Notes under the pieces: generated by a model
Database searches by the model: none
The model's input: only the letters and a program-made list of their open reading frames with translations
Told to the model about the DNA's origin: nothing
Shown here: positions 35,801 to 44,753 of the stretch, piece by piece
Position numbering within the stretch: position 1 is the first letter of the stretch
How the letters are laid out: each line of letters opens with the position of its first letter
Source: Prochilodus magdalenae
Taxonomy: Eukaryota; Chordata; Actinopteri; Characiformes; Prochilodontidae
DNA: 64,000 nt
Assembly: GCA_024036415.1 (NCBI GenBank)
Contig: JAMWET010000169.1
Span: forward strand, 1 to 64,000
Reading direction: 5' to 3'
Program-made: the position numbers and the translations under genes

Positions 35801-36558
35801 CAACTTATGAGCCAACACCAAAAAACCCTGCCCTGCAGAAGTAAACCAGCTATACTGAATAAACATGTGACTAAGTGCATGATGGATGGATTCAGGGGTC
35901 TTGAGAGAACATCTGTGATAAAGCAGCAGCAGCTATGGGTAAACATGGGATCATTTCCCACCAGAAGTCCCATAATAAACACCTACTTAGAATCTGATAC
36001 TGAATTTCTTGGCATAATAAGAGTTCGAGAAAGATGGAAACCTAAACTGTGAGTACTAATTGTGCATGTAGGATCCATATGAGAAGTGGTACCACAGAAC
36101 CTGGGAGCACTGCAGTGGTACTGGCTAGTGCCAGGCGAGCTGCTGTATTTGTTGACTTAATTCCCCTCAGTTAACTTCAGCAATAGGAGACGTCTCTCTC
36201 GGCGCGGTAGCCGACATTAAATTGAACTCCTTGGCTTTACCGACTCGGCCTGTGAGAGACCTTTCTGTAAACAAGATGATTTTAGTCAACTTTCCCGAAC
36301 AGAGCTTTTAGTCGTCGAGCACCGAGGCCCGTATGGAAATAATTCCGAGATAAAACAGCAGGAATGTTCTGGTCAGGACAAGCCTAGCCAGTTTGCTACG
36401 GTGACGTTCAGGGGTAAGACTCATTTACCACAGCCTGTCGATTCTTTACTGCCCACACACCGTTCCCACCAGAACCGACTTTGGTTTGTAAAGCGTCTGT
36501 CTCGTCAAAGGTAACATAAGCTGCTACAGTCACATTAAGAACGACCAAACTCACCCAT
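5763..36558 (-). CDS. cd2ap: cd2ap, CD2-associated protein (5' part, exons 1-10, spliced)
   Basis: Multi-SH3 adaptor of the CD2AP/CIN85 family. Family members link receptors, CBL and capping protein to endocytosis and cortical actin, and CD2AP is needed at the kidney slit diaphragm. The coding join on the minus strand is 36558-36555, 23745-23585, 17558-17306, 13279-13179, 12597-12477, 10925-10762, 8432-8339, 7233-7139, 6194-6096 and 5816-5763. All junctions are GT-AG and phase-compatible, giving 1146 nt or 382 residues. SH3-A covers about residues 1-56, SH3-B about 143-200 and SH3-C about 301-360. Between B and C lies the conserved block [16 protein letters not shown]2AP is favoured over SH3KBP1 because of the [14 protein letters not shown] block, the KKRQCKVLF start of SH3-B, and the divergent TNFRSF21 neighbour. 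The proline-rich region and C-terminal coiled coil are missing from the window. Exon calls rest on reading frame and remembered human protein sequence, not on transcripts. Confidence 0.93.
5817..6095 (-). other. cd2ap: cd2ap intron 9 (279 bp)
   Basis: Short intron between the SH3-C exon and the last visible exon; no structure noted. Confidence 0.75.
6096..6194 (-). CDS. cd2ap: cd2ap exon 9 (second half of SH3-C)
   Basis: 99 nt, acceptor TTGTAG and donor GTAAAA, residues 332-364. [17 protein letters not shown] then [14 protein letters not shown] carries the tryptophan pair and the P-D-N-F groove motif, very close to human SH3-C. Phase is 0 at both ends. Confidence 0.96.
6195..7138 (-). other. 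cd2ap: cd2ap intron 8
   Basis: 944-bp intron with no recognised repeat or RNA gene. Confidence 0.75.
7139..7233 (-). CDS. cd2ap: cd2ap exon 8 (first half of SH3-C)
   Basis: 95 nt, acceptor TTACAG and donor GTAAGT, residues 300-331. It reads [13 protein letters not shown] then [19 protein letters not shown], aligning with human KEYCRTLFAYEG and NEDELTFKEGEIIHLISK. The ALYDY tyrosine and RT-loop acids are present. Confidence 0.95.
7234..8338 (-). other. cd2ap: cd2ap intron 7
   Basis: 1.1-kb AT-rich intron; I see no repeat family or gene in it. Confidence 0.75.
8339..8432 (-). CDS. cd2ap: cd2ap exon 7 (linker before SH3-C)
   Basis: 94 nt, acceptor TTTCAG and donor GTAAGT, residues 269-300 (last codon split). 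It encodes [16 protein letters not shown] and a charged end [11 protein letters not shown]. Similarity to human is weak here, as expected for a disordered linker. The call rests on the splice signals, the exact phase fit (0 in, 1 out) and the position between exons 6 and 8. Confidence 0.85.
8433..10761 (-). other. cd2ap: cd2ap intron 6
   Basis: 2.3-kb intron whose largest feature is the palindromic element at ~9630-10320. The remainder shows no coding signal. Confidence 0.7.
9630..10320. mobile_element. Non-autonomous DNA element with long inverted arms
   Basis: The two flanks are inverted copies of each other. On the minus strand 9775-9640 reads 'ggtcctgtgggagccctgac' then 'gaccagggt', and on the plus strand 10168-10290 reads 'atcctgtgggtgtcctgacc' then 'gaacagggt'. 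After that both arms continue with 'gactacagtct'-like and 'tacaaag/agttta' strings. The interior has 'cactgcagtg'-like blocks and no transposase ORF. This is the architecture of a foldback or MITE-like element, and I recall similar sequence as a high-copy fish repeat. Superfamily not assigned (hAT is possible). Confidence 0.6.
10762..10925 (-). CDS. cd2ap: cd2ap exon 6 (SH3-B/SH3-C linker, GFGDIF block)
   Basis: 164 nt, acceptor ACCACAG and donor GTAAGC, residues 214-268. It encodes S-K-D-E-L then [18 protein letters not shown] and S-V-K-L-R-V-R, a stretch strongly conserved in CD2AP and CIN85 (human QPKKIRGIGFGDIFKEG). It ends with a charged E-E-K-K-E-K. The phase fits both neighbours. Confidence 0.95.
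10932..10975. repeat. (CA)n/(TG)n microsatellite at the exon 6 acceptor
   Basis: Interrupted CA repeat. On the cd2ap strand it is TG-rich and ends about six bases from the acceptor dinucleotide at 10927-10926, so it replaces a normal pyrimidine tract. Confidence 0.85.
11570..11825 (-). pseudogene. hAT transposase N-terminus remnant (BED zinc-finger-like)
   Basis: The minus strand reads [17 protein letters not shown], then [10 protein letters not shown]. This resembles the BED finger V-W-x-Y-F ... D-G-x-P ... V-C-x-x-C of hAT transposases. The two zinc cysteines are kept, but the GGNT-SNL-x-x-H-L-x-x-H part has decayed. It is the opposite-strand relative of the remnant at 22455-22675. No transposase core follows. 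Confidence 0.5.
12477..12597 (-). CDS. cd2ap: cd2ap exon 5 (second half of SH3-B)
   Basis: 121 nt, acceptor TCGTAG and donor GTACTG, residues 174-214 (last codon split). [12 protein letters not shown] then [14 protein letters not shown] carries the paired tryptophans and the P-S-N-F of the SH3 peptide groove, matching human [11 protein letters not shown]. An acidic tail ([13 protein letters not shown]) leads into the linker. Confidence 0.96.
12598..13178 (-). other. cd2ap: cd2ap intron 4
   Basis: 581-bp intron. A short direct duplication, 'atctgttaaagaattt' twice in tandem (about 12797-12831), is the only structure noted. Confidence 0.8.
13179..13279 (-). CDS. cd2ap: cd2ap exon 4 (first half of SH3-B)
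   Basis: 101 nt, acceptor TTACAG and donor GTAAGG, residues 140-173. It reads [13 protein letters not shown] then [18 protein letters not shown], nearly identical to human CD2AP SH3-B, including the acidic RT-loop residues. It ends in phase 0 after T-E-E, and the tryptophan half of the domain follows in exon 5. Confidence 0.96.
13280..17305 (-). other. cd2ap: cd2ap intron 3
   Basis: AT-rich intron holding one recognisable insertion, the MITE at 15612-16215, and A/T-rich tracts (14045-14090, 16545-16572). No supported coding or RNA gene was found in the rest. Confidence 0.7.
15612..16215. mobile_element. Palindrome-ended MITE in cd2ap intron 3
   Basis: The left end reads 'ggccccatcccattttaccc' and continues with 'cccctaacacttaaccctt'. 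The right end is its imperfect inverse, '...ggggctaggggtaaaaata' then 'aaatgggttggaccc'. Such G/C-rich terminal inverted repeats around ~600 bp with no ORF are typical of fish MITEs. I could not fix the target-site duplication, so the superfamily is left open. Confidence 0.6.
17306..17558 (-). CDS. cd2ap: cd2ap exon 3 (linker with K-E/D-V repeats)
   Basis: 253 nt, acceptor TTTTAG and donor GTAAGT, encoding residues 56-140 (last codon split). It contains the CD2AP-specific block [16 protein letters not shown] at about residues 111-126. Before this lies a run of ten K-E-V or K-D-V tripeptides (about residues 70-99) plus K-E-D, encoded by a degenerate 9-bp minisatellite at 17418-17516. The human linker between SH3-A and GNVASL is about 20 residues; here it is about 55. 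The exon joins exon 2 in phase 0 and exon 4 in phase 1. Confidence 0.93.
17418..17516 (-). repeat. cd2ap: 9-bp coding minisatellite (K-E/D-V)n
   Basis: Eleven tandem nine-base units of the form AAGGAGGTA, with synonymous and E/D-changing variants, entirely in frame inside cd2ap exon 3. Only the 17418-17455 end has near-identical units, which suggests recent expansion at that side. Confidence 0.9.
17800..18200. repeat. Probable dispersed repeat in cd2ap intron 2
   Basis: The wording of this stretch (around 'gatgtttgaatagcaaaac', 'gcagaatgaggcctggcatt' and 'gtaccttcacacatatgcaa') is familiar to me as a high-copy element of fish genomes. I cannot name the class from sequence alone, and I see no second copy in this window. 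Boundaries are approximate. Confidence 0.3.
20189..20300 (-). CDS. cd2ap: Candidate alternative first exon of cd2ap (SH3-A-less isoform)
   Basis: On the minus strand an ATG (20203-20201) opens five codons, M-D-R-D-E, and then meets a consensus donor GTAAGAG at 20188. The exon ends in phase 0 and joins exon 3 (E-L-K-K-E...) in frame. An in-frame TAA lies three bases upstream (20209-20207), so translation must begin at this ATG. Its context is favourable (G at -3, G at +4). The product would skip SH3-A and keep SH3-B and SH3-C. An AP-1-like TGAGTCA (20344-20350) lies ~140 bp upstream. The 5' limit is a guess. SH3-A-less isoforms from alternative promoters are known for the paralogue SH3KBP1. 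A chance ATG plus donor cannot be excluded. Confidence 0.45.
22455..22675 (+). pseudogene. hAT transposase N-terminus remnant (BED zinc-finger-like)
   Basis: A 69-codon frame (22462-22671) whose middle resembles the BED finger of hAT/ZBED transposases: a S-A-V-R-T-Y-F aromatic start (position of the usual VW-x-YF), then V-C, a downstream [10 protein letters not shown] and a R-D-R-H end. The second zinc cysteine and the usual G-G-N-T are lost, so it is a decayed copy. It shares blocks with the reverse-strand copy at 11570-11825, for example 'gtgctgt..ggacat' and 'gaccagtatgca'-like strings. No downstream catalytic domain was found. Confidence 0.5.
23585..23745 (-). CDS. cd2ap: cd2ap exon 2 (SH3-A domain)
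   Basis: 161 nt, bounded by acceptor CTGTAG and donor GTATAT, encoding residues 2-55. It shows the SH3 signatures VVEYEYEA (ALYDY position), DELTLRLGD, the binding tryptophan in [20 protein letters not shown] and the terminal P-x-N-F. CD2AP SH3-A is known to bind atypical proline-arginine motifs such as those of CBL and CD2. The exon ends in phase 0, so it can join exon 3 cleanly. Confidence 0.95.
23756..23910. repeat. (GA)n/(CT)n microsatellite with GGGTGT interruptions
   Basis: About 150 bp of GA repeat broken by GGGTGTGAGA units at a semi-regular spacing. On the cd2ap strand it reads as CT-rich and ends about ten bases before the exon 2 acceptor, so it forms or extends that exon's polypyrimidine tract. 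Confidence 0.9.
24095..24255 (+). repeat. Fragment of the palindromic DNA element seen at ~9630-10320
   Basis: Shares the strings 'ctctgacttta(c/t)atctacaaggtg', 'acc(a/c)cccaa/ataata' and 'tgctct(g/a)tgatgaccctatggggg' with the internal and right part of the ~9630-10320 element. It lacks the terminal arms, so it is a truncated non-autonomous copy within cd2ap intron 1. Confidence 0.5.
29640..29745 (+). repeat. LINE/SINE-like 3' tail
   Basis: The sequence runs into 'aatttccccatgtgggataa' followed by an A-rich stretch and short TCTTATCTC-type repeats. This resembles the 3' tails of fish LINEs and their SINEs. A similar 'ttcccactgtgggatcaa' tail ends the SINE at 52965-53270. The 5' boundary was not found; the preceding ~300 bp may belong to the same insertion. 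Confidence 0.4.
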
Positions 36559-36605
36559 ACTGTCCTTCGATGCAGGACCGTCTTCCGTCCTATAGCTGAC
36601 GTTAG
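36555..36605 (-). CDS. cd2ap: cd2ap exon 1 (start codon plus one base; 5' UTR to ~36605)
   Basis: The ATG is at 36558-36556, followed by one coding base (36555) and a strong donor, GTGAGT. The start context is good (A at -3, G at +4). Joining ATG-G to exon 2, which begins TTGAAGTG, reads [10 protein letters not shown]. This matches the known M-V-D-Y-I-V-E-Y-D-Y start of human CD2AP in length and phase. The 5' end of the exon is not visible. The ~36605 limit is inferred from a TATA-like sequence at 36635-36630. The exon lies in a CpG-richer stretch (36180-37080), as expected for a promoter. Confidence 0.75.
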
Positions 36606-36629
36606 CTAGCCACCTGGATGCTAGCAATG

Positions 36630-36638
36630 TATATATTT
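36630..36638 (-). promoter_or_regulatory. TATA-like element of the putative cd2ap promoter
   Basis: AAATATATA on the minus strand, about 75 bp upstream of the cd2ap start codon. It would place transcription start near 36605 and give a leader of about 50 nt. The surrounding 36640-36900 is CpG-richer than the introns, so start-site use could equally be dispersed. This is an inference from motif and spacing only. Confidence 0.35.
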
Positions 36639-38324
36639 ACCCCGCTCGCGCGCAACTATTCCGACGAGTTTCTCGCAGCCAAGTTTATTCACGGAGTAAA
36701 TCCATTCGCCCTAACGACGGCCTGCCGACTGCTCCGGAGGTGTGAGAGTTATTATCGTTGTTTGTATGTGTACAGTGCAGGAAGTTATCCACAAGTCTCC
36801 ACCTTTCTTGGATTTTCCTGAAACTAAACTAGTGCCACACACATCTACAGAAAAGGCAAGAAAACTCCGCGAGATTTCGACGCGGGAATCGCGCGAGAGT
36901 AAACGATCCCCGTTGGAATAGGTGATGGGAATTTCGAATCAGTTTTGCAGAACCGATTCTTTCGAACTTACCAAGCGTTTCGGTGACTCGAAGGTCCGAT
37001 TGAACGATTAACTTGTTAATCATTAAAGACGGGGTCGCTATTTTTCTCCTCCAATCTCAATGAGCTCGGGCGAGGGAGTTCGGTCTGCTCAGTAATGGAG
37101 TCAGACTCGTTTCTGTGATTCACACAGTACAAACAAATAACAGAGATAGGGAGCTTGAGACAAAACACAAGTTAATATGTTACGGTGTGGTATTGTATTT
37201 TACTTTATATTATACAAGAGAAACTTTTACACAATAAAATGTTAGTATTATGTTTTATTTCATTTTTCAGAAACTGTTCGAGCCATAATGTATGTGCCGC
37301 ATCGATTCTGTTCGACCGATTTCTTGAAAAGAATCGGTTCACAACAACAAAAGAAGGGAGAAAAACGCCTTGACAAACTGGCACAACCTGAGATTTGGTT
37401 GGCAATGAAAATAATAAATGAATACATAAGAATGATTTGTAGTTGGTGCTGGGATTTGGCTTATCTGGTCGTCAAATGTAACATGGTCTGTCATACTGAG
37501 TGCCTTTGTGAAAGGTGCAGTAGGTAATCAGGGTTAAAAGCACCTGCCAGCCTTCTGAAGTGGCCACGGAAATGGCGTTATTGTTGAGTGCCATCCATGC
37601 GGCCAAACTGATTTGCATGAAATTTGTGTTTCAAGCTGTTGACAGTGTTCCGAAATTGCTCCAATCAAAACTGGTTGTCAGACTGATGTTCTTCCTTAAA
37701 CCAGCTTTTAGCCGCTGTGGAGCTGAAGTGTTTAAGTTACCTGTGATCAAACACCTGTAAATTGTAGACTGGCGTATGTAACAGAACAATAAAGCTAGCT
37801 CCTCTGCACTGTTCTTTGTATGGTTTTTGTTATTATTATATATGTGTTTTTGCTTGCAGTTGTTTTCCCCTGGTTCGGTTTAGTGGGAATCAAGAAATTA
37901 CTTAGCATTTCACTACAGCCCCTGCAGTGCCTCTGCTCTAAATACCAAAACAGAAAGTGTACCAGCAGCACTGGGGCTTTATAGTAAGGCAGCACAGGTC
38001 TCCACAGGTTCAAACCTTGGCACAGTGTACAGTGTTGGCCAGCACTCAGGCCATATTGTTAAATCGGTTGGAAAATGTTGAAAAGCTGTTAGCGTTTTAA
38101 CGCCAGCGCCACACTGGCCAAACCACAAATGGAATTTGCTGTTAATGGCAAGTGAAACCTGCTTCACTCACAAACGGCGTGACTTTTGTACAGGCACACA
38201 AATGCCTTTCCCTTTATAAACACTGCCATTACTCTAATGTCTCGGGGGTTGATATTAGATTAGATTAGATCTTCTCTAATTGTCATTGCATGTTTACCTA
38301 CAATGAAATGCATGTGCACCACAT

Positions 38325-38396
38325 AAAACTATATATATATATAGATAGATAGATATAGATAAATATAGATATATAGATAGATATATGTGTGTGTGC
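38325..38396. repeat. (TATAGA)n-type microsatellite
   Basis: TA and TAGA/TATAGA repeat ending in a short TG run. The preceding 'gatcttctctaattgtcatt' next to an ATTAG repeat (38255-38285) looks like a LINE-type 3' tail. Confidence 0.8.
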
Positions 38397-39650
38397 AAAT
38401 GATATGCCTTATTGTTTGTTTGTAAGATGAACTGAACAATGACATGAATGAATTGATGATATGTGTAAAATGACTGAAATGGATAGTTTGTAAACAATCC
38501 TCTTTTTTTTTGTCATACCGCTTTCATACATGTCACACATTCTGTGTCTGTAGAGTGGAAGAATGAACAACCAAATTATTCTGCTCTGATTCCCTCACAG
38601 TAAATATTGATCCATGACATTTGTTGGAAAAGTAGCAAACTAAGTAAAATAAATGTATTATTATCTTTTACTGTGGTTTTGTTCATTATGGTTGAAATAT
38701 CAAATCGCTTTTAAAGCCTGTTTTCTGGATCATTACGCCATTGTGCTGCAGACTGTGTAAAATATCTGAGAAGTAAAACAGCCTTGACTGTGGTTGGCCA
38801 TTACAAGCACAGGAGGCACAATACAATTTGTTGACCATATTATTTTAGAGGCAAATCATTTTCTAAGCGGATCATTTAAGGTCCAATAATGTTGAAAAAG
38901 TCTGATGTTTTACTGTTACGTGTATCAAAACTCTGAGATACCTGAAGATCAGAAAGCATCATTGTGTATATTAAACTAATTCAATTTATTATAATATTTG
39001 TCAGTGGCTGTGGTCAGAAATGAACTAATGATTAATGGTTCGAGGAGAGATTGATAAAGGAACATAGCGAAAAGAAAATTAATTCGATTAATGGATTTAT
39101 ATACAGAAACTTTGAAGAAGATTAGTGACTATGATATCTGTCTTGTGAATTTCACATGTAAGTGTGCGCTCACATCTGAAGAAAAGTGTGATCCACGTGA
39201 AAAACTGATTACTTGTAAACAGCTGTGGACATTAAATATGTGAAATGTATGTGATTTTGGGGTATTGGGAAGACATAGAAACAGAACCTCTTTACAATAA
39301 TAGTGATAGGAACTAGGAGTTATGGCATCCACAGCACAAATATGGCCAATTAATATACTATCCGAAACCACCAGCTAACCTACATGTGTCTTCAGAATTT
39401 CTGTATGTAATGATAATTATGATAAAATAATGGTGAATTAGAAAAAAAAACAGTATCTACCTTTGACAAATGTATTTTAGCCCCAATACATGTCTCTTTC
39501 TGCCAATTCATGCCAATTCATAAAGTATTCATATATTCAAGTTCATATAGCAATTATAAGTTATAGTACATGAATGTCTGGTTTCTACCAGGCTTATAAT
39601 AGTATAGAAGTTCACTCTTCTGTGTTTTTGGTTGTCTTTTGGGGAAGTTG

Positions 39651-39711
39651 GAGCTGAGCTGAGCTGAGCTGAGCTGAGCTGAGCTGAGCTGAGCTGAGCT
39701 TAGCTGAGCTC
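39651..39711. repeat. (GAGCT)n pentanucleotide repeat
   Basis: About twelve tandem GAGCT units, the last two varied (TAGCT, GAGCTC). Confidence 0.95.
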
Positions 39712-40534
39712 AGTCTGCTGTTAAATTAATTCTACACATATCAAATGTCTACAAGCATAGCATTCATCATAATACTAACAAATAAAAATGAAAGTAAATA
39801 AAAGAAAAACTAACTGAAACTAACCAAAGTGAAAAACGAAATAAAAATATTATATTAATAGTAATTTTAAAAATAATAATATTATAATAGTTCCTATCAC
39901 CATCACTGTGAACAATTCTAAATTAGCATTTTAAACCTTCAGCATTTAAAAACACTCTGAATGGCCTTGTTTACGTCCTAAACACTGAATTATATGCTTA
40001 CTCTGTGTAAAAACCACGTCTGCTTTCAGTGGTATCACACTCTGGTCAGGTGGTGGTGGTCACCACAATGCTTTAATAGTCGCCAGTTGTGCAATGCGCT
40101 AATGAGTGGCCAACGGCAACAAGAAAAGAAAGAACAGAAAAGACGGATACACAAAACCCACGTAAACCACAGCTTGCCACCACACACGTAACTGTGTTCT
40201 AGGGAGTACAAAGCTTTCACGTGTGAATATTTGAGCCAACATGTTGATGCTCCCACCTGATATAGAAATAGAGCACTCTTGAGTTTTACGAAGGTGCTTA
40301 TGAAGCTTTAGCTGCTTTTCACTCTGTTTACACATTTGCACAGCCTTGCATTCATTTAAGGCAAGATTCCACAGACAGAAATGACAGTTTGGTTCCCACC
40401 AGTCATTTGTAGGTTCGATTTGTAGATAATCTGAGATCACTAGCATGTTTCCTGCTGCTACAACATTTGCACAATAGCTGCATGTCTTCTGAGATCCTAC
40501 TGGGTAAAGTAGTTCTGAGACATGCAAATGATTT

Positions 40535-41240
40535 AAGTTTCACACTCGGCCATACATGTGATGTAAGCAAGGAATAGCCTTGTCACTGTACATGACTGAC
40601 CCAACAGCCACGACTGGACAGACATTCAGAGAGCAGTGATGCCCTCCATGAGTCATCCTGTTGGTGTTTTGGCAGATGGCTATACAACGCAGAACTACAT
40701 GCGCACAGACCGTTACGACAACTGCCCGTAACTCCTTGTCAACAAAGACTAAAGACTTCAATGGTGTCGTGCCAGACTGTCACGGACTGACTGGAAGAGG
40801 GTCATCTTCAGTGACAGGTCCCGCTTTTGTCTTGGTGAAGACGACCGACAAACCTGTCTGTGGAGGCACCGTGGTCAGAGCCAAGATGAATGGTTTGTTG
40901 TCATGTGCCATACATCCAGAAGGGCTGGTGTCACTCCACCTCCACCCCTACCGCAAAATATTCAAGCCTCATGCGATAGATCATCACAGGACAATTAGGA
41001 ACCTCTACAACTTCATGCCTAGAAGTATGACATGTTGAATTAGCAAACTAGGCGGACCAGTGCCATACTGAGAGACACTACTTCTGTATGTGTAGCTCGA
41101 TAAATATTGCCCATATCAGTGTAAATTTCTCAGCCGTTTTTGTTTCTGTTAATCTTTATCTTCCTTTCTAATAGCATTGCAGTCTGGCACTTCCTTGTGG
41201 GTGGAGCTATTCTTTTAACAATTTTTTGTGTTTTATCTGA
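40535..41240 (+). mobile_element. Tc1-like element, copy 3 (best-preserved transposase piece)
   Basis: Around 40785-40880 the plus strand reads D-W-K-R-V-I-F-S-D-R-S-R-F-C-L-G then R-Q-T-C-L-W-R-H-R-G. This is the Tc1 transposase segment W-x-x-V-I-F-S-D-E-S-x-F that carries the first catalytic aspartate of DDE/D. Sequence downstream jumps to the 3' part, so the core is deleted, and the frame is broken. The right end, 'cacttccttgtgggtggagc', matches the copy 2 end. The left part matches copy 4 ('gtgatgccctc...tcatc'). Confidence 0.7.
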
Positions 41241-44200
41241 ATTATAAATCTATATACAAATAGACTGGTGAAGGTTTATTGTGATGTGTGTTGCCTAGTG
41301 TACTGTAGTGACTTGCCTGAAAACTTACTTTTTAATAACATAAGATCAGTAGAAGTCTGTATGTTATTAATCCTTATGACTGACATGACGTAGATGTATT
41401 ACATAAATAAAAAGTGCTGAAATAAGAAAATAGACAATGTTTACACACTCTATTTTGAGCAGCACATTACTGCACACCTGAGCAAATATAGTTTCTGCTG
41501 AAGGTCAGGATAATGATCTACTTTGTCCTTACTTTGTCCTGCAACAATGTGTTTTTGAAGGCTTTCAACAGCAAGTAAAAATATTTGACTGGAGATATAA
41601 TATTTTTCTTCTTCTTTAAAAGGAATGATCAACAGGAGGAAGTAATGAACTATATGTACTATAAATCTGGAAAAAGTTGAACAGGTATCTAAAATTTCAT
41701 AAATACCAACCGCACTGCACAACACAGGAGGGGCCAACATCAGGTCCATCAAGAAAAATGTCAGGGACTACCCCCAGGAAACGCAAAGTCAGACCCATAG
41801 GCAAGACAGGAATGTTGTAGATTCAAGAGGCAATAACATCAGGCTTAAACAAAAATGGCCACCAGGAAAGATCAGCACAAAAATCCTTCTGTCTTAAACA
41901 AACATCATCTAGGATAGAGGTGGGTCTTTTTTTTTTCTTGGGGGTGAAAGTGGATTTATTCTAGTGGGCCAGAAGCCAAACTAACAAACAGCACACCAAT
42001 AAAGAAAGTATGTAGGTTTTAAATGGGGCTCTTACAAATGTGCACTTTACAATATTTTGTTACTCTAAACAGAGTTTAATAGCTTACATTTAGTGTAAAA
42101 ACATTTTTTTGTTTGCTTTGTTATTTAGTGAAAACTTCTAGTTTGTTCCAGATCTAGGGTTGTCGTTTTGCCGGAAGTGTCCAGCCAGAAGTTCACCTGA
42201 AAGACTGAGACCCATCAGGGGTTCCTTCGCTTGACTGGATGACAAACTTTACTTCCAGTGCTGATAGATGCTACATGCACTAAATATATCCAATACTGCT
42301 TTGTCACTTTTCACTCCTACTCAGTTCGGGTTGTCATCTTACTTTAGGCTCTGCAACAATTCAATACATGTGGACAGCTGCTGTGAAAATGCTGAGGGGA
42401 GGAACACCCAACATTATAGTGCAGTTCCGTCAGTGTAGCAGTATTTCTGTAAAATTCAATCAGTGATAATCAGTAATTCAGAGTGGTTTTAATATGAAAT
42501 GGCAAATTACCTACCACTGATTTATTTGCTATTCATGATGACCAGTGAGCATGCCAGTGACTTCTGAGTTTAGATATGTTGATAACTGTAAATTAGCTGT
42601 AAAACAAATTAGTTTTTACAAATTGCATGTTTTTGACCAAATGTTATCACAACACTATCATAAAACAGCGTCTCAGACCTCAGACAACATTTCTAACCAT
42701 TTCGTGTAATAACTTTATGATAGAAGGCTTTTAGAGGTATCTAGAACATCTGGTTCCTGTCAGCACAAGTTTCTCTAGATTAGACCATTTCACATCAAAC
42801 CACACTGAATAACACAGTGTACATCTCAACGCTTTAATTATATAGAAATGTGGAAATTTTAATTCTTTAAAATTCCATTAAGAACAGAAGGTAAGTAAAC
42901 AGGGGTGTGCTGGAAGTTATTTTTTTAACCTATGTGCTTCTATTTAACAAGTTGCTTCAGAAAAGGAGACATACATGAAAGTCACTTTTGGTATTATCTC
43001 TCATGTTTTCAATTCCATTCCAGTGATTTGTTAGTGACTAATGTCAGTTTAAATGTAAAAAAGCAAAAGATTTGATCTTAGAGGTCTGTTAGTCTGATCT
43101 GATTAAGGTCCTAATGGGTTCACATGGCAAAACCACTTATAAATGATTACAGTGGTATTTGTTTCCCCCTGCTGGATGGTTCTGGAACTGATTCACATAG
43201 ACATACAGTAACAGAGAAGCAGCACAAAATACAACCTCTGCACAACATCCATTCCTTCCTCCAATCACACCTCTGCAGATGCAGGAAAATAGAAGTATTT
43301 GAAGGTTAATGGGACTTTAATACTGAGCTTGTGTTCCTATGCTGTGGCTTTCAGTAGTAAGTTGTGCTCAGACTTGACTGTGATTACAGCTGTGGAAAAG
43401 TGCTGCTGTTCAGTGATTTTGTAATAGCCAGTCACTGCCCTACTAATTCAGCAGAATTTCTGCTCTCGGAATTATTTCCAAACATACTGATTTCCGGACA
43501 CACTGGTTAACATGATATGTCATCAGACAAACTTCCCTTAGGCTGCTGGTCTTTCTGCTCGATCTGTAATGACCTTTCCAGATGATCTTTCATTGGGTTA
43601 TAGATCCACGTGTCCAATACTGGCAGTACATGGGTCATTTAAAGCTTCATACAGCAGTCGATGCCTGTGGTGTGGGTTTCTTCCAGGCAGTGCTTTTATG
43701 AGTGTTATTTTGCATCATGAAGCACATTGGAAAGTTGGCATTTATAACAAGACATCATGTATGAACCAAGTCAGGAAATATGTAGCATGCCATCGCTGCC
43801 CTATGAAAACATGTATCTCCATTTTTGCCATTAGCCATTTTTGTCATTTGAAAAAAACAATGAATGGGCCAATAGAAATTCTCCAAAATAGCATTAACGT
43901 AGATTAGAAGTTCAGAAAGAGTGAATTGTTACTGATTTTTCTGAGGAAATGAGAGAAGATGAGTAACATGTGGAAAATGCATTACAGACTGAAAAAGAAA
44001 ATTTCCAACCAAGTATGTTAAATCAACCACCTTGTTGCCATTCAAGCATCAACACCACTGTAGTGAGTAAGTTAGCAGCCACCCCCGCTGGAATAGCCAG
44101 CTAACATGGGACTCCCCCTAAAATACATAATTCGCACACTGGTGTAACGTGGTGTGCTTGACCGAGTGGCAACAAAGTCTGCGATGTGGAGTGCAGCAGT

Positions 44201-44753
44201 GATTTCTGTGATATTCTAACCATAAAAATGATTAAAGTGCTGTCATTAAATTAAGATCATTTTGAGATAAGAGTTTGGCCATTGGTCTATTTAAGGTGGA
44301 GAGGTACATGCTGGGTTCTGTAGTACGGTCCGCAAAACCACTTCTTTACCACCATGTTACCATAATCAGCTTCACATATAAAAACTCAGAAGGCACTGTT
44401 CAGTGGTGTTTTGGATAGTAAATAAAATGCCTCTACTTGAGTTGGTGACATCACAACCTCCTTTCACAACCACTGCATGTCTTAATTATGTATCTTGGGC
44501 CAGGTTTCTCTGAAACGAGAGCCATAAGAGGTCACGAGAAGACGGTCCCTGAGGGATAGACACCTGGTACATATTATTTTAGAAGATTTGTACTTTAGTC
44601 GAGTATTATTGCAACTAAATACACACAATAAGAAAAGAAATCCCTCTGTTGTTGGTTTTAATGAGCTTTTTGTTGAAAATGAATCAGATATAAAACTGAT
44701 CAGTTAATTTATTTGACATTCGTGTGATTTGTTTTGTATATATTGCTCAAAGA

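Larger units (their letters stand above)
23746..36554 (-). other. cd2ap: cd2ap intron 1 (about 12.8 kb)
   Basis: AT-rich intron between the start-codon exon and the SH3-A exon. Its 3' end is a long GA/CT tract (23756-23910) directly before the exon 2 acceptor. It holds a fragment of the palindromic element family (~24095-24255) and a LINE/SINE-like tail (~29640-29745). Several open frames of 60-150 codons occur, the longest on the minus strand at 27837-28298. None has flanking splice logic or a family match that I recognise, so I see no further gene here. Confidence 0.7.

Noticed and set aside
36618..36821. 67-codon plus-strand frame across the cd2ap promoter
   Set aside because: Opposite strand to the exon 1 leader, with no similarity to known proteins; explained by CpG-rich sequence.
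40099..40527. 142-codon minus-strand frame
   Set aside because: No recognisable domain or splice context; it lies next to a transposon copy.
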